DNA from: Phyllobacterium myrsinacearum
Lineage (GTDB): Bacteria; Pseudomonadota; Alphaproteobacteria; Rhizobiales; Rhizobiaceae
NCBI RefSeq assembly: GCF_002980555.1
Contig: NZ_PVBT01000001.1
Coordinates: 806,001-870,000, forward strand
Reading direction: 5' to 3'
Length of the DNA: 64,000 nt
Shown: positions 44,565 to 54,189 of the stretch, one piece after another
How positions within the stretch are numbered: the stretch's first letter is position 1
Layout: every line of letters begins with the position of its first letter
The notes under the pieces: generated by a model
What the model saw: only the letters and a program-made list of their open reading frames with translations
Databases searched by the model: none
Told to the model about the DNA's origin: nothing
Position numbers and translations under genes: made by a program

Positions 44565-45823
44565 GACCTGTAAAATACCTGCCGCACGTCGATATATTCC
44601 GATCTGAAGCCCGCTTCGCAATAAAAGAGGTAAAACTCCCATAGTTTTTTGAAGCGGACATCGAAACCCAGATGTTTCAGCTTGTCCCATGAGCCCCAGA
44701 AGCGCGCGCGCCATTCGGCCAGCGTGCGGGCATAATCCTGCGGAAAAATGGTTTCGCGATAGAGATTGAGGCCGAAATCCTTGCCAAGGGTCTTCAAACG
44801 GGCCGGTGTCGGCAGCATGCCGCCGGGGAACACATAGCGCTGGATGAAGTCGGGACGCTTGCGATAGCGTTCGAACGAGTCTTCGTTGATCGTAATGATC
44901 TGCATGCCGGCGCTGCCGCCGGGAGCAAGGCATTCCTTCACCTTGCCGAAAAAGACCGGCCAGTATTTTTCGCCGACGGCCTCAAACATTTCAATCGAGG
45001 CGACGTGGTCATATTGGCCGGTCTCGTCGCGATAGTCCTGGAACTTGATTTCAACCCTGTCGGAAAGGCCGGCCTTGCGCATCCGTTCCGTCGCAAAGTC
45101 GAACTGTTCGCGGCTGATGGTCAGGCCCGTGACACGGGCGCCGATCTCACGCGCCGCAAACTCGGCAAAACCTCCCCAGCCGCAGCCGATCTCGAGCACC
45201 TTGCTGTCCCTGGTAATACCAATATTGCGGGCAAGGGCGCGATACTTTGCGGTCTGTCCGCTCTCCAGGTCATTGGCGCCTTCGGCAAACAATGCGGAGG
45301 AATAGGTCATCGTCGGGTCCAGCCATTCGCGATAGAAGGCGTTGCCGAGATCGTAGTGGGCCGAGATATTCTTGCGGGAGCGCGACCGCGTGTTGTCGTT
45401 GAGCCAGTGGCGCAATCTCTGAACGGTATTGGCAAACCAGCTCGCGCCGCCGGCAATGCGTTCGCCGATCTGCTGGTTGACCACAAACAGCTCCAGGAAA
45501 GTGGTTACATCCGGGCTTTCCCAGTCACCGTCCATGTAGGATTCCGCCACGCCGATCGTTCCGGCGGAAAAGGCCCGCTGCGGTAAATTCCAGTTGTGCA
45601 GCACCAAGGCGGCATCGGGGCCGGAGGCTTTGCCCCCCACCTTGAACACCTGTTGGTCGGGGGTTGTGATGGTCAGTGTGCCGCGGGGGAGATGCGCTGC
45701 CGCTCTTAGGGCGGCCTGCACCTTCAAAGGCAGACCTTTGAGCGCTGCGCCAACATTTTCCGGTGTCAGCCATTTCAGCTGTGCCAGAGCGTCGGATGTC
45801 GTGGGTATTCCTTGCTGTGCCAT
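44561..45823 (-). CDS. cfa: cyclopropane-fatty-acyl-phospholipid synthase
   Basis: A 420-residue SAM-dependent methyltransferase converting unsaturated acyl chains of phospholipids into cyclopropane chains. The SAM loop is VLEIGCGWGGFAEFAA. Other family features are ISAHYDLGNAFYREWLDPTM-TYSS, FEAVGEKYW and YVFPGGMLPTPARL. The N-terminal ~120 residues are the extra lipid-binding domain. Cyclopropane lipids increase acid and stationary-phase tolerance. It is followed by the coupled YjbR-like gene. Confidence 0.94.
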   Translation of the reverse strand: MAQQGIPTTSDALAQLKWLTPENVGAALKGLPLKVQAALRAAAHLPRGTLTITTPDQQVFKVGGKASGPDAALVLHNWNLPQRAFSAGTIGVAESYMDGDWESPDVTTFLELFVVNQQIGERIAGGASWFANTVQRLRHWLNDNTRSRSRKNISAHYDLGNAFYREWLDPTMTYSSALFAEGANDLESGQTAKYRALARNIGITRDSKVLEIGCGWGGFAEFAAREIGARVTGLTISREQFDFATERMRKAGLSDRVEIKFQDYRDETGQYDHVASIEMFEAVGEKYWPVFFGKVKECLAPGGSAGMQIITINEDSFERYRKRPDFIQRYVFPGGMLPTPARLKTLGKDFGLNLYRETIFPQDYARTLAEWRARFWGSWDKLKHLGFDVRFKKLWEFYLFYCEAGFRSEYIDVRQVFYRS

Positions 45824-46484
45824 GTGCCCGGTCTTTCATAGGTCCGGCGCGATCTTTGCCGCCAAAAAACAAATGTTCAAGAGCAATTCATCATGGTGCG
45901 GTGCAGTGCTGCCATTCGCCGGCAAAACAAAGCTTCATGCTGACACACCGTGTCGCTGCGGATGGATCATTTCGCTTGATGCCATGGAAGGGCAGGCGCG
46001 AGATGCACAACGCCCGTATCAATCCTCAGTATCGAAAGTAAATTACCGAGTAATTCTGATTCGCTCTATATCTCTTCCAATACAAATAACAAGCGATGCT
46101 CAATTACAACGATGGCGCAGGAAATGAAGAAATTATGACGCTTATATTGCGATGAATGCTCTGTACATTTGTAGCATGTAATATTCATAAGAAATTATTT
46201 TGATAGTAAAATAAAATAGAGAAAATTGTAATGTTCAGTTTTATCAACGAATAAACACGATAGTTTGATGTAGAATTTAAGAATGTTATCCAAATAGGAT
46301 ATGTCGTTTTCTGTATAGTAGTACAAATTGCGACAGAAGACGGGATATTTTATGTAATGTTTTCGATTGTTCGATAAGTTCTTTTAAAGATATAAGACTT
46401 AAGTATTATGCAGTGAAGAACTACTGGGTCATTTATAGTCAATCAGAGGCGGTTGCCTGCGGCAAGCAGCCTTGGGGAGGATGA
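45824..46484. other. AT-rich intergenic block upstream of the Csu operon
   Basis: 661 bases without a credible gene. The stretch from about 46030 to 46440 is sharply AT-rich (long runs such as AAGAAATTATTTTGATAGTA) compared with its GC-rich surroundings. It contains many TpA steps, of the kind bound by MucR/Ros-type silencers in rhizobia, and promoter-like pairs such as TTGTTC (46367) with TATAAG (46391). The last 45 bases (GGTTGCCTGCGGCAAGCAGC) can fold into a small hairpin before the ribosome binding site. Confidence 0.6.
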
Positions 46485-46991
46485 ATGAGTTTCGGCTATT
46501 CGCTACGCAGTTTTACAACAGTGGGGCTGGCCGCTCTGCTTGGCTTTTCCAGTCCGGCGCTGGCCGCAACGGCCAGCGGCAGTTTCACAGTCCAGATCAC
46601 CATTCAAGCATCCTGCACCGTGGTGAGCACGGCGCCGCTGACCTTCGCCGCCGTGGGTGTGATCACGGCAAACGAAGATGCGTCCACGACGCTTTCCGTT
46701 CAGTGCACCAACACGACCCCTTATAATATAGGGTTGAACGCCGGATTGGGCATTGGTGCAACCGTGGCTTCGCGCAAGATGACGGGGCCGGCCGGTGCGC
46801 TTGTGAACTATACCCTTTATTCCGATTCAAACCGGACCACCGTGTGGGGGCAGACCGTCAACACCGATACGGTTTCGGCGGTGGGTACCGGCGCCGCGCA
46901 ACCCTATACGGTATTCGGGCGGGTTCCCGCCCAGAACACACCGGCGCCCGGTGCCTACACCGATACGATCACGGTGACAGTCACCTATTGA
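46485..46991 (+). CDS. Csu-type major pilin (spore coat U domain)
   Basis: A 168-residue protein with a signal peptide (cleavage near ALAATA) and one SCPU domain: GSFTVQITIQASCTVVSTAP, VQCTNTTPYNIGLNAG, and the C-terminal strand APGAYTDTITVTVTY. Such proteins are CsuA/B pilins that polymerise by donor-strand exchange in archaic chaperone-usher pili. It is first of four same-strand genes. GGGGAGGATGA precedes ATG 46485. Confidence 0.92.
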   Translation: MSFGYSLRSFTTVGLAALLGFSSPALAATASGSFTVQITIQASCTVVSTAPLTFAAVGVITANEDASTTLSVQCTNTTPYNIGLNAGLGIGATVASRKMTGPAGALVNYTLYSDSNRTTVWGQTVNTDTVSAVGTGAAQPYTVFGRVPAQNTPAPGAYTDTITVTVTY

Positions 46992-47015
46992 AGATAAGAT
47001 ACAAAGGAGAACAGG

Positions 47016-47735
47016 ATGCGATCCATGCTCAAAGGCATTGGAGCGGCGGGGCTCTTTATGCTGTTTTGCGGCAGCGCCACGGCAGCTTCGCTGCGTGTGG
47101 CCCCGACAAATCTGGAAATGATTGCACCGGGAAGCGCGGCCGTACTGACGCTGACAAACGAGGCGAAGCGGCCGATCAACGTGCAGATCCGTGTTTTTCG
47201 CTGGACTCAGACAAATGGTGTCGAGCAGCTCGAACCGACGAACGATGTGGTTGTCAGTCCGCCATCAACCGCTTTGACCGGCAACAAGGATTATCTCGTT
47301 CGGGTTATCCGGGTGAGCAAAAAGCCGGTGACGCGGGAAGAAAGCTACCGGGTCATCGTGGATGAATTGCCCGATCCAGCCCGCCGCAAGTCCGGTACGG
47401 TGACGCTGGTCGTGCGCTATTCCATTCCGGTGTTCTTCAAGGGCCCCGATGCATCGGCGCCCAAGGTGGCATGGGCGATCAAGCGCTCCGGCAACGGACT
47501 TGTCCTTGCCGCCCGCAACAATGGCGATACGCGATTGCGCCTCTCCGAGCTGCAATTGACGCAAAGCGGCCGCGAAATTGCAACGCGAAAGGGATTGATT
47601 GGCTACGTCCTGGGCGGAGCTTCCATGGAATGGCCCGTTGGCAGCGGCAAGTCCCTGTCATCCGGTTCCGTGTCCATGAAAGCTCAAAGCGATTCTGGAC
47701 CGCTTGATGTCAACGTTGCGGTCAGCGGCCGCTAG
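47016..47735 (+). CDS. archaic fimbrial chaperone (CsuC-like)
   Basis: A 239-residue periplasmic pilus chaperone. It has a signal peptide (ending SATAAS) and the two Ig-like domains of PapD-type chaperones: LRVAPTNLEMIAPGSAAVLT in strand A, RVIRVSKKPVTREESYRVIV in the region before strand G1, and VVRYSIPVFFK. It holds and donates a strand to the pilin. Its end overlaps the usher start by 29 bases. Confidence 0.9.
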   Translation: MRSMLKGIGAAGLFMLFCGSATAASLRVAPTNLEMIAPGSAAVLTLTNEAKRPINVQIRVFRWTQTNGVEQLEPTNDVVVSPPSTALTGNKDYLVRVIRVSKKPVTREESYRVIVDELPDPARRKSGTVTLVVRYSIPVFFKGPDASAPKVAWAIKRSGNGLVLAARNNGDTRLRLSELQLTQSGREIATRKGLIGYVLGGASMEWPVGSGKSLSSGSVSMKAQSDSGPLDVNVAVSGR

Positions 47736-50133
47736 CCTTGTTGTGGCACTCTGCATAGGCCCGTGCACGCTTACCTCTGGACGGGCCCAGGAACCCAATG
47801 CTCAAGATGTGGAGCAGACCGTGCCACAGCCCGGTATCTCCCAGGATCTCTATCTCGAGGTCTTCATCAATGATGAGCCGACCGGATTGGTCGCTGCCTT
47901 CCGCCAAAGGGAGGATGGAGGCTTGTCGGCAAGTCCGCAGGAATTGGCGGATGTGGGACTGAAGCCGGTGTCCGATGCGAAGGACAAGGATGGCTCGATC
48001 CGGGTCGACCGTCTGCCGAATGTTCAGTACCGCATTGATGCGGAAAACCAGCGGCTTTACGTCACCACGAACGACACTGCCCGCGCGGCCAAGGTGGTCG
48101 ATCTCAATCCAAAATCCGACGAGGACCGCCCCAAGCCCCAATCCAGCTATGGCGCTGTTCTGAATTACTCGCTCTTTGCCAGCAGCAACAATCTGTTCAA
48201 GGGCAGTACAAAGCCGTTTCAGGGTATTTCCGGCGGGTTTGATGCCCGCTTTTTCAGCCCGTTCGGCACGCTGACCCAATCCTTCACATCAAGTGCGAGC
48301 GATACGGATTTTCAGGGGTTCAAGCGCCTCAACACGACCTATGCCTACTCCGACACGGAACGGCTGATCACCTATCGCGCCGGTGATTTCATTTCCGGCG
48401 GTTTGCAGTGGACGCGGCCGGTTTATCTGGGCGGCCTTCAGGTACAGCGCAATTTTCACCTGCGTTCGGATCTGGTCACCATCCCCATACCGGTCATATC
48501 GGGTTCCGCTGCGGTGCCTTCGACGCTTGAAGTCTACACCCAGAATGTCAGGACCTATAGCGGTACGGTACCGTCGGGTCCGTTTCAGGTGACGAATTTT
48601 CCGGTGTTTACCGGTTCGGGACAAGCGCAGGTGGTGGTGCGCGATACGCTTGGCCGCGAGACGAAGACCACCTTGCCGTTCTATTCATCCAATTTGCTGC
48701 TGCAGAAGGGACTGCTGGATTTTTCCGCCGAAGTGGGTTTTCCGCGGCGGGATTTCGGCACGGCGTCCAACGATTATGCCGGCGATGCAATGGGGTTTGC
48801 CACGGCACGATACGGTGTTGCCGACTGGCTGACCCTGGAAGGACATTTTGAAGGCGGGGCCAACCTGCTCAATGGCGGCGTCGGCGTGGCTTTCCCCATC
48901 GGCGGCTATGGCGTCAGTTCGCTGGCGGTGGCCGGCAGCAGTCATGACGGAGACACGGGCTTTCTTGTCAACGGCTCCGTGGAACTCAGCTATCACGGCT
49001 ATACGGTTTTCGCGCGGATGCAGCAGGCATTCGGCAATTACGACGATGTCGCTTCGGTTTCAGCCGATACACGGCAGCTGTCGGTTTTCGATCCGACGGG
49101 CGTGACGGTGTTCAGCCCCCGCGTTCCGCGTTCGCTGGCCCAGGTCACCGTGTCGGCACCAGGGCCGTTTGACCGGTCCAATCTCAATCTGTCCTTCACG
49201 CAGATTGAATCGGCCAATGGCGACAGGAACCGCATCGTCGGGGCCTCCTATACCCAGTCGATTTTCAAGAACAGCTCGTTCTATGCAACCGCTTTCACCG
49301 ATCTGGAAAATAGTGACAGTTTTGGCATCTTTGCCGGACTGACGATCCCGTTCGACAACAACATCACGGTTTCAACCGGTGTGGAACAGACCGCAGACGG
49401 CGTCTCCGGCGTTGTCGACGTCGCCAAATCGGAGCAGCTCGAAGAGGGCAGCTACGGCTGGCGGTTGAGGACACGCGAAGGCAACAATCCCGACCGCCTG
49501 GCCTCCGCGAGCTATCGCGGACGGTATGCACGGGTGCAGGGGGATGTCGAGCAGTTCGCGGGCAATACCCGCGCCAGCCTCCAGCTCGATGGTGCTCTTG
49601 CCGTGGCGGCTGGCGGCGTGTTTGCCACGAACCGCATCAACGATGCTTTTGCCGTTGTCGATGTCGGCGCACCGGATGTCGAGGTCCTGTCGGAAAACCG
49701 GCCGGTCGGCAAGACCAATCGCAGCGGCAAGATCCTGGTGCCGGATCTGAACTCCTATGAGCCCAACACGGTGGCCATCGATCCCAAGAACCTGCCGGTC
49801 GATGCCAGTATCGGATCGACGCGTAACATCATCGTGCCCGCCGACCGCAGCGGCGTGGTGGTGGATTTTCACGTCAGCAAGACGTCGGCCACGGCCGTTG
49901 TCGATCTGGTCGATAGCAGCGGCAAGCCGCTCGAAGCCGGGCTGCGCGGGCATCTGGACGGCTCGCCGGACGAATTTGTCATCGGTTATGACGGCGAGGC
50001 CTTCATCGACAAGCTGCAGGCGCAGAACAGCATCAGCGTCGATCTTCTGGACGGACGCAGTTGCAAGGCGCAGTTTTCCTACCGGCCGCAACCGGGAACG
50101 CAGGTCAAGATAGGCAAGGTGGTGTGCTCATGA
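47707..50133 (+). CDS. outer-membrane usher (CsuD-like, FimD/PapC superfamily)
   Basis: An 808-residue usher that threads pilins through the outer membrane. The N-terminal domain has DLYLEVFINDEPTGLVAAF; the barrel and plug follow, with VTNFPVFTGSGQAQVVVRDT-LGRE and NPDRLASASYRGRYARVQGD; the C-terminal domains hold VPDLNSYEPNTVAIDPKNLP. The signal region after ATG 47707 is plausible (ASLVVALCIGPCTLTSGRAQ). It overlaps the chaperone at its start and the adhesin at its end (ATGA). Confidence 0.92.
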   Translation: MSTLRSAAASLVVALCIGPCTLTSGRAQEPNAQDVEQTVPQPGISQDLYLEVFINDEPTGLVAAFRQREDGGLSASPQELADVGLKPVSDAKDKDGSIRVDRLPNVQYRIDAENQRLYVTTNDTARAAKVVDLNPKSDEDRPKPQSSYGAVLNYSLFASSNNLFKGSTKPFQGISGGFDARFFSPFGTLTQSFTSSASDTDFQGFKRLNTTYAYSDTERLITYRAGDFISGGLQWTRPVYLGGLQVQRNFHLRSDLVTIPIPVISGSAAVPSTLEVYTQNVRTYSGTVPSGPFQVTNFPVFTGSGQAQVVVRDTLGRETKTTLPFYSSNLLLQKGLLDFSAEVGFPRRDFGTASNDYAGDAMGFATARYGVADWLTLEGHFEGGANLLNGGVGVAFPIGGYGVSSLAVAGSSHDGDTGFLVNGSVELSYHGYTVFARMQQAFGNYDDVASVSADTRQLSVFDPTGVTVFSPRVPRSLAQVTVSAPGPFDRSNLNLSFTQIESANGDRNRIVGASYTQSIFKNSSFYATAFTDLENSDSFGIFAGLTIPFDNNITVSTGVEQTADGVSGVVDVAKSEQLEEGSYGWRLRTREGNNPDRLASASYRGRYARVQGDVEQFAGNTRASLQLDGALAVAAGGVFATNRINDAFAVVDVGAPDVEVLSENRPVGKTNRSGKILVPDLNSYEPNTVAIDPKNLPVDASIGSTRNIIVPADRSGVVVDFHVSKTSATAVVDLVDSSGKPLEAGLRGHLDGSPDEFVIGYDGEAFIDKLQAQNSISVDLLDGRSCKAQFSYRPQPGTQVKIGKVVCS

Positions 50134-51098
50134 GAAACTGGTGGATTTATCTCGCCTGCTTCCTCGGTCTTCTGCTTCTGCCAAGCTTTGCTTTTGCTCA
50201 GGCCTGCCAGTTTACCGTTCCCAACATGGTATTTTCGGGGAGCACGGTTCCCGGAGCTGCCATCAACACCACGACACCGGTGACGGCCGATTGCCAGGGA
50301 TTGCTCGGGCTTGGCCGAAAAGTGCTGGTGTGTCCGGATCTGAATGAGGGCAGCGGCGGCGCCACCGCCGGTGCACGCAAAATGCTCAACGGCACGAGTT
50401 CTCTCAACTATCAGCTGTTTCAAGATGCGGCCCGCTCAATCGTCTGGGGGTCCATCACCTGGCCCTATGCAGCGCGCGCACCGGGGTTTCTGGTCGAATT
50501 CACCACGATTCTCGGGCCCATTCTCGGCGGAGGTTCGAACACCATCACGCTTTATGGCCAAATACTCCCCGGTCAGCAGGGCACGCCGCAAGGACCCTAT
50601 CTCTCGACATTTGCAGGCGCCAACGCCACATTTCATTTTCGTTACGATGATGGTGCCGGATGTTCCGTATTGAATGGCGCCTTTACCGGAACGGCATCGT
50701 TCACGGTTCAGTTCACCCAGGCCAATGATTGCGTGGTCACTGCCCAGAACATCGATTTCGGTCCCCGGGGGATATTGAGTGCCAATGTGGATAGTGCAGG
50801 GCAGGTGAATATCACCTGTACGCCAGCGGTGTCCTATAATGTTGCGCTCGGACTGGGCGGGACGGGCACCAGCCCAACAGCCCGCAAGATGACCAAAGGC
50901 GGTGAATCCATCACCTACGGCCTTTATCAGGATGTAAATCGGACCGTGCCGTGGGGAAATACACCACCGACCAATACGGTTGCGGGCGTGGGCAACGGAA
51001 CAGCGCAGGCCATCCCTGTCTATGGCCGGGTTCCGCCGCAAGTTACGCCATCGCCGGGTGTCTACAGCGATACGATCATCGTGACGGTTACGTATTAA
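50130..51098 (+). CDS. two-domain Csu tip adhesin (CsuE-like)
   Basis: A 322-residue protein with a signal peptide (LACFLGLLLLPSFAFA) and two SCPU domains, about residues 24-180 and 185-322. The second domain resembles the major pilin, ending PSPGVYSDTIIVTVTY and containing QANDCVVTAQNIDFGPRG. In Acinetobacter, CsuE is a two-domain tip adhesin with hydrophobic finger loops that bind abiotic surfaces; this is the likely role here. Start overlaps the usher stop by ATGA. Confidence 0.88.
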   Translation: MRNWWIYLACFLGLLLLPSFAFAQACQFTVPNMVFSGSTVPGAAINTTTPVTADCQGLLGLGRKVLVCPDLNEGSGGATAGARKMLNGTSSLNYQLFQDAARSIVWGSITWPYAARAPGFLVEFTTILGPILGGGSNTITLYGQILPGQQGTPQGPYLSTFAGANATFHFRYDDGAGCSVLNGAFTGTASFTVQFTQANDCVVTAQNIDFGPRGILSANVDSAGQVNITCTPAVSYNVALGLGGTGTSPTARKMTKGGESITYGLYQDVNRTVPWGNTPPTNTVAGVGNGTAQAIPVYGRVPPQVTPSPGVYSDTIIVTVTY

Positions 51099-51407
51099 AT
51101 CGCGGCCTCATCGGTGATTGATGCTGCAGAAAAGCAGAAATTGGTTCTGAAAAAGCAAAAGGCCGGGAGCTACCCGACCTTCCTAAACTTGCCTCAACAC
51201 CAGTGCCAGTACATCCGTGGTCAAAAATGGAAACAAGCTATTCGCTACATGAGAAGCAATACCCTGACATTGCGACAGAATAATGACGCTCATAAAATAA
51301 GGAAGCGCGTACGCAGTACAAAATCGCGCTTGAACTGAAGGTGCCCCATCAAGGTAAAGACAGGGTTAACTCACGCCGAAAATTTCAAAAACGGGGCGAT
51401 TGGCCTG
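51099..51407. other. Csu / nnrD convergent intergenic region
   Basis: 309 bases without a supported gene. It holds the hairpin described separately at 51161-51179 and an AT-rich segment from about 51220 to 51320. Nothing else is seen. Confidence 0.5.
51161..51179. terminator. hairpin terminator after the Csu operon
   Basis: GGCCGGG (51161-51167) pairs with CCCGACC (51173-51179), six Watson-Crick pairs and one G-T. On the minus strand it is followed by TTTTGCTTTTT, a good T-tract. On the plus strand the following TTCC is weaker. It can separate the Csu operon from the convergent nnrD gene. Confidence 0.6.
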
Positions 51408-52898
51408 TCAGAAACGGTGCAAGTGGCCGATCGCTTTTGCGGCAGCTGCGGGAAGGTCCTCGGCAATCAGGCCGTAACCAAGGTCGCCGGCCGCTGCGGC
51501 GTGGATATAAACCGCGGCACAGGCGGCCTCGAAGGGCGGCATGCCCTGTGCCATCAGGCCTGCCGTTACACCTGAAAGAACATCACCCGATCCGGCAGTT
51601 GCCAGGAGCGGGGTGCCGTTGCCGTTGATCAGGGCCCGTCCGTCCGGCGCCGCGATGACGGTATCGGCGCCTTTGTAGATAATGACGGCATGCGCCTGTT
51701 TGGCGGCGGCGCGGGCGCGTTCGAGCTTTGACGGTGTATTCCCGTCGCTTATCGCCGGGAACAGTCTCCTGAATTCTCCTTCGTGCGGCGTCAGCACGAG
51801 CCGGGTTTCCGGGGTGCCGCGTGCCGAGGCGAAAAGCGCATCGCCATTGCCTTCAAAGGATGTGATGGCGTCGGCATCCAAGACGAGATGGAGCTTCTCC
51901 TTGAGCAGCAGAAGGGCAATGTCACATGTGCGGGCGCCTATGCCGAAACCGGGGCCGAGCACCACGGCAGACGGCTGGCGCTTGCTCAGGAATGCGCGCA
52001 GCTCACGGTCGGTTTCGCAGCGCCTAAGCATGATCGACGTCAGATGCGCTGCATTGACGGCAAGCGATTCGGCCGGAGAGAGCAGGGTGACGGCACCCGC
52101 GCCACTGCGCGCAGCGGCCATGGCTGACAGCCGGGAGGCGCCCGTCGACGTCGCGCCGCCGGAAAATACGGCAACGTGGCCGCGCGTGTATTTATGCGTT
52201 TCGACACCGGGAGAAGGCAGCAGCGCACGCCAGTAATCCGGTGTGTTCTCGAAACAAGCGGGCTTGATCAGGGAAAGGACGTCGTCCCGGATGCCGATAT
52301 CGGCGACGATAATCGTGCCGCACAGGCCGCGTCCCGGACAAAGCAAATGGGCCGGTTTCTTGCGAAAGAACGTCATGGTGCAATCGGCGTTAAAGACGGT
52401 GCCAAGCGGCATGCCCGTTGCCCCGTCAAGGCCGGAGGGCACGTCGATGGCGATACGGGTGACAGCCGCCGCATTGCTCCGTTCAACGGCTGCGGCGGCC
52501 TTGCCAGCCAATGGCTTGTTCAATCCTGCGCCGAACAGCGCATCGATGACCACGCTGCCGGCCGCAGGTTTGAAGCCTGAGAGCGCGGCTGGTTTCACGC
52601 TGCAATCGCGCCGGGCGATAGCCGCATCGGAATGAGCCCGCGGCTTGTCATCAGCCCATACGTGAACGTTCACGCCGCTTTCAGCCAAAAGGCTGGCAAC
52701 GACATAGCCATCTCCGCCATTGTTGCCCGGACCGCACAGAACGTGGAAGTCCGGTGCATCGCCATGGCAGTCCAGAACGTGACGCGCGACCGCATAGCCC
52801 GCCCGCAGCATCAGCCGGTAGCCGTCAATCGATCCCCCGGCAATGGTCAGCCGGTCAGCCTCGCCCATTTCCGTGGGGGTAAGAATTTCATCTGCCAT
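51408..52898 (-). CDS. nnrD: bifunctional NAD(P)H-hydrate repair enzyme NnrE/NnrD
   Basis: A 496-residue fusion that repairs damaged NAD(P)HX. The N-terminal YjeF_N epimerase domain (to about 210) has CGPGNNGGDGYVVA; the C-terminal ribokinase-like dehydratase domain has HVAVFSGGATSTGASRLSAM, VLTPHEGEFRRLFP and TAGSGDVLSGVTAGL with the ATP/ADP-binding signature. The enzyme epimerises NAD(P)HX and then dehydrates it using ADP. The ribosome binding site is weak. Confidence 0.95.
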   Translation of the reverse strand: MADEILTPTEMGEADRLTIAGGSIDGYRLMLRAGYAVARHVLDCHGDAPDFHVLCGPGNNGGDGYVVASLLAESGVNVHVWADDKPRAHSDAAIARRDCSVKPAALSGFKPAAGSVVIDALFGAGLNKPLAGKAAAAVERSNAAAVTRIAIDVPSGLDGATGMPLGTVFNADCTMTFFRKKPAHLLCPGRGLCGTIIVADIGIRDDVLSLIKPACFENTPDYWRALLPSPGVETHKYTRGHVAVFSGGATSTGASRLSAMAAARSGAGAVTLLSPAESLAVNAAHLTSIMLRRCETDRELRAFLSKRQPSAVVLGPGFGIGARTCDIALLLLKEKLHLVLDADAITSFEGNGDALFASARGTPETRLVLTPHEGEFRRLFPAISDGNTPSKLERARAAAKQAHAVIIYKGADTVIAAPDGRALINGNGTPLLATAGSGDVLSGVTAGLMAQGMPPFEAACAAVYIHAAAAGDLGYGLIAEDLPAAAAKAIGHLHRF

Positions 52899-53087
52899 TT
52901 CAAACGGTGCTTTCCCGAACTGGTCTTTTCAGAGAAATGGTAGGGGGCAGCCGGGCAGGACACAAGCGGCAATTCCAGCACGCGACGGGATGCGGTGACC
53001 GGTGAGCGGTGATCGATAATTTCTTGTCCGCCGATGCATCCAAAGCCTGCTTCATGCGTTTCCCCTTGGCAAACATTGGAGAAGATC

Positions 53088-53336
53088 ATGCCTGCAACAC
53101 GCATCAAGGAACATATGGAAGTCATCGGCGCCGATGGCGTTCACGTCGGGACAGTCGATCATGTGGACGGTGCCCGCATCAAGCTGACGAAAAAGGATAG
53201 CGGTGAGGGCAGCCACAGGGGCCATCACCATTATATCTCGACGGCACTGGTTGCCGAGATCGAAGGCAACAAGGTGAGGCTATCGGCAAATGCCGATGTG
53301 GCCGTCATGTTTGAGGAAGAATCCTCCGGCAAATAG
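53088..53336 (+). CDS. DUF2171 protein
   Basis: An 82-residue protein: MPATRIKEHMEVIGADGVHV followed by TVDHVDGARIKLTKKDSGEG, with HHHYI in the middle and VAVMFEEE at the end. This is the DUF2171 fold, distantly PRC-barrel-like. GGAGAAG lies before ATG 53088. Function is unknown; related genes are often general-stress regulated in rhizobia. Confidence 0.8.
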   Translation: MPATRIKEHMEVIGADGVHVGTVDHVDGARIKLTKKDSGEGSHRGHHHYISTALVAEIEGNKVRLSANADVAVMFEEESSGK

Positions 53337-53368
53337 GAAACGCCGTTTCCGGCCGCCGGTTTTGAGGA

Positions 53369-53677
53369 TCAGCTCGCGCCGAGCCGTATCAGCACGGCGC
53401 GCGGGATATTGTAATCCAGAATAGCGGCATCGTGATTGCGTAAGCCGCAGAGTTCACGCTGGATAAAATAGGCGTGGACGGCCCGTGCCGCAGCCTTCAG
53501 CCGCATGTCCCGTTCCGGCATGGCGGCAGCGGCCAGTTGTGCCAGCGTCTGTTCGACCTTCGCGCCAGCCCGGCCCAGCGATGCCGCCATTTCACCCATC
53601 ATTTCATACTCGAGGGCGCTGGGCGCCCTGCCTTGACTAAGATGGGATGTCAGGTTCTGCGGCGGGCGAAGGGACAT
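53369..53677 (-). CDS. conserved small protein, probably DUF6665
   Basis: A 102-residue helical protein: SALEYEMMGEMAASLGRAGA, then FIQRELCGLRNHDAAILDYN and IPRAVLIRLG. The pattern SALEYE...LGR.G...QRE.CGL.D fits what I remember of the DUF6665 family. No signal peptide or membrane segment. Function unknown. Confidence 0.6.
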   Translation of the reverse strand: MSLRPPQNLTSHLSQGRAPSALEYEMMGEMAASLGRAGAKVEQTLAQLAAAAMPERDMRLKAAARAVHAYFIQRELCGLRNHDAAILDYNIPRAVLIRLGAS

Positions 53678-53740
53678 GGTTGTACATCCGTTTTGCTTGC
53701 TTGTTCTGAAATTTCAGCACAGGAAACCGGCGCAGACAAG

Positions 53741-53995
53741 TCATTTGGCTGTTTGTGCCGACCGCAGCAGATATTTGCCCTGGCTATAGGCGGCTATCCC
53801 GGCGGATGCCGTCACGCCGACAAGGATGTCGTAAAACGTCTGGGGTATGCTTGCTGGCTGCAGCCATGTGAAAATGAGCCAGCTGATCCAGAACGGGTCG
53901 ATGCGCAGATAGTCGTGGCCCACCCATATCCACATGGCCGCGGCGACAAGACAGGCGCCCAATACCACCAGACCATATCCCGATACTGTCCGCAT
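53741..53995 (-). CDS. small hydrophobic membrane protein
   Basis: An 84-residue protein with two or three hydrophobic stretches (GYGLVVLGACLVAAAMWIWV, and FWISWLIFTWLQPASI). GGAG six bases upstream supports ATG 53995; a longer in-frame start is not needed. No family recognised. It ends just before a divergent-free gap, and the next gene is on the other strand. Confidence 0.55.
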   Translation of the reverse strand: MRTVSGYGLVVLGACLVAAAMWIWVGHDYLRIDPFWISWLIFTWLQPASIPQTFYDILVGVTASAGIAAYSQGKYLLRSAQTAK

Positions 53996-54189
53996 GCTGT
54001 TCTCCGCCGTAGCCGCCGTTGATGTTAAGCGCGCCGCCGCTGGTGGTGCAAGGATGATGCTTGTCATATCGGTAAGGTGGCAGCAACGCTGGTGTAATCT
54101 TCATTCGATATGAAGCATGGATGGCCTTTCCAAAGGAGCGCTTTGGGCAATATCCTTTTGTGAAGAGCGCCTAACAGGGATATCTGATC

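Noticed and set aside
51161-51179. tRNA-like segment (GGTAGCTC resemblance)
   Set aside because: No cloverleaf can be built; it is a simple hairpin that serves as a terminator.
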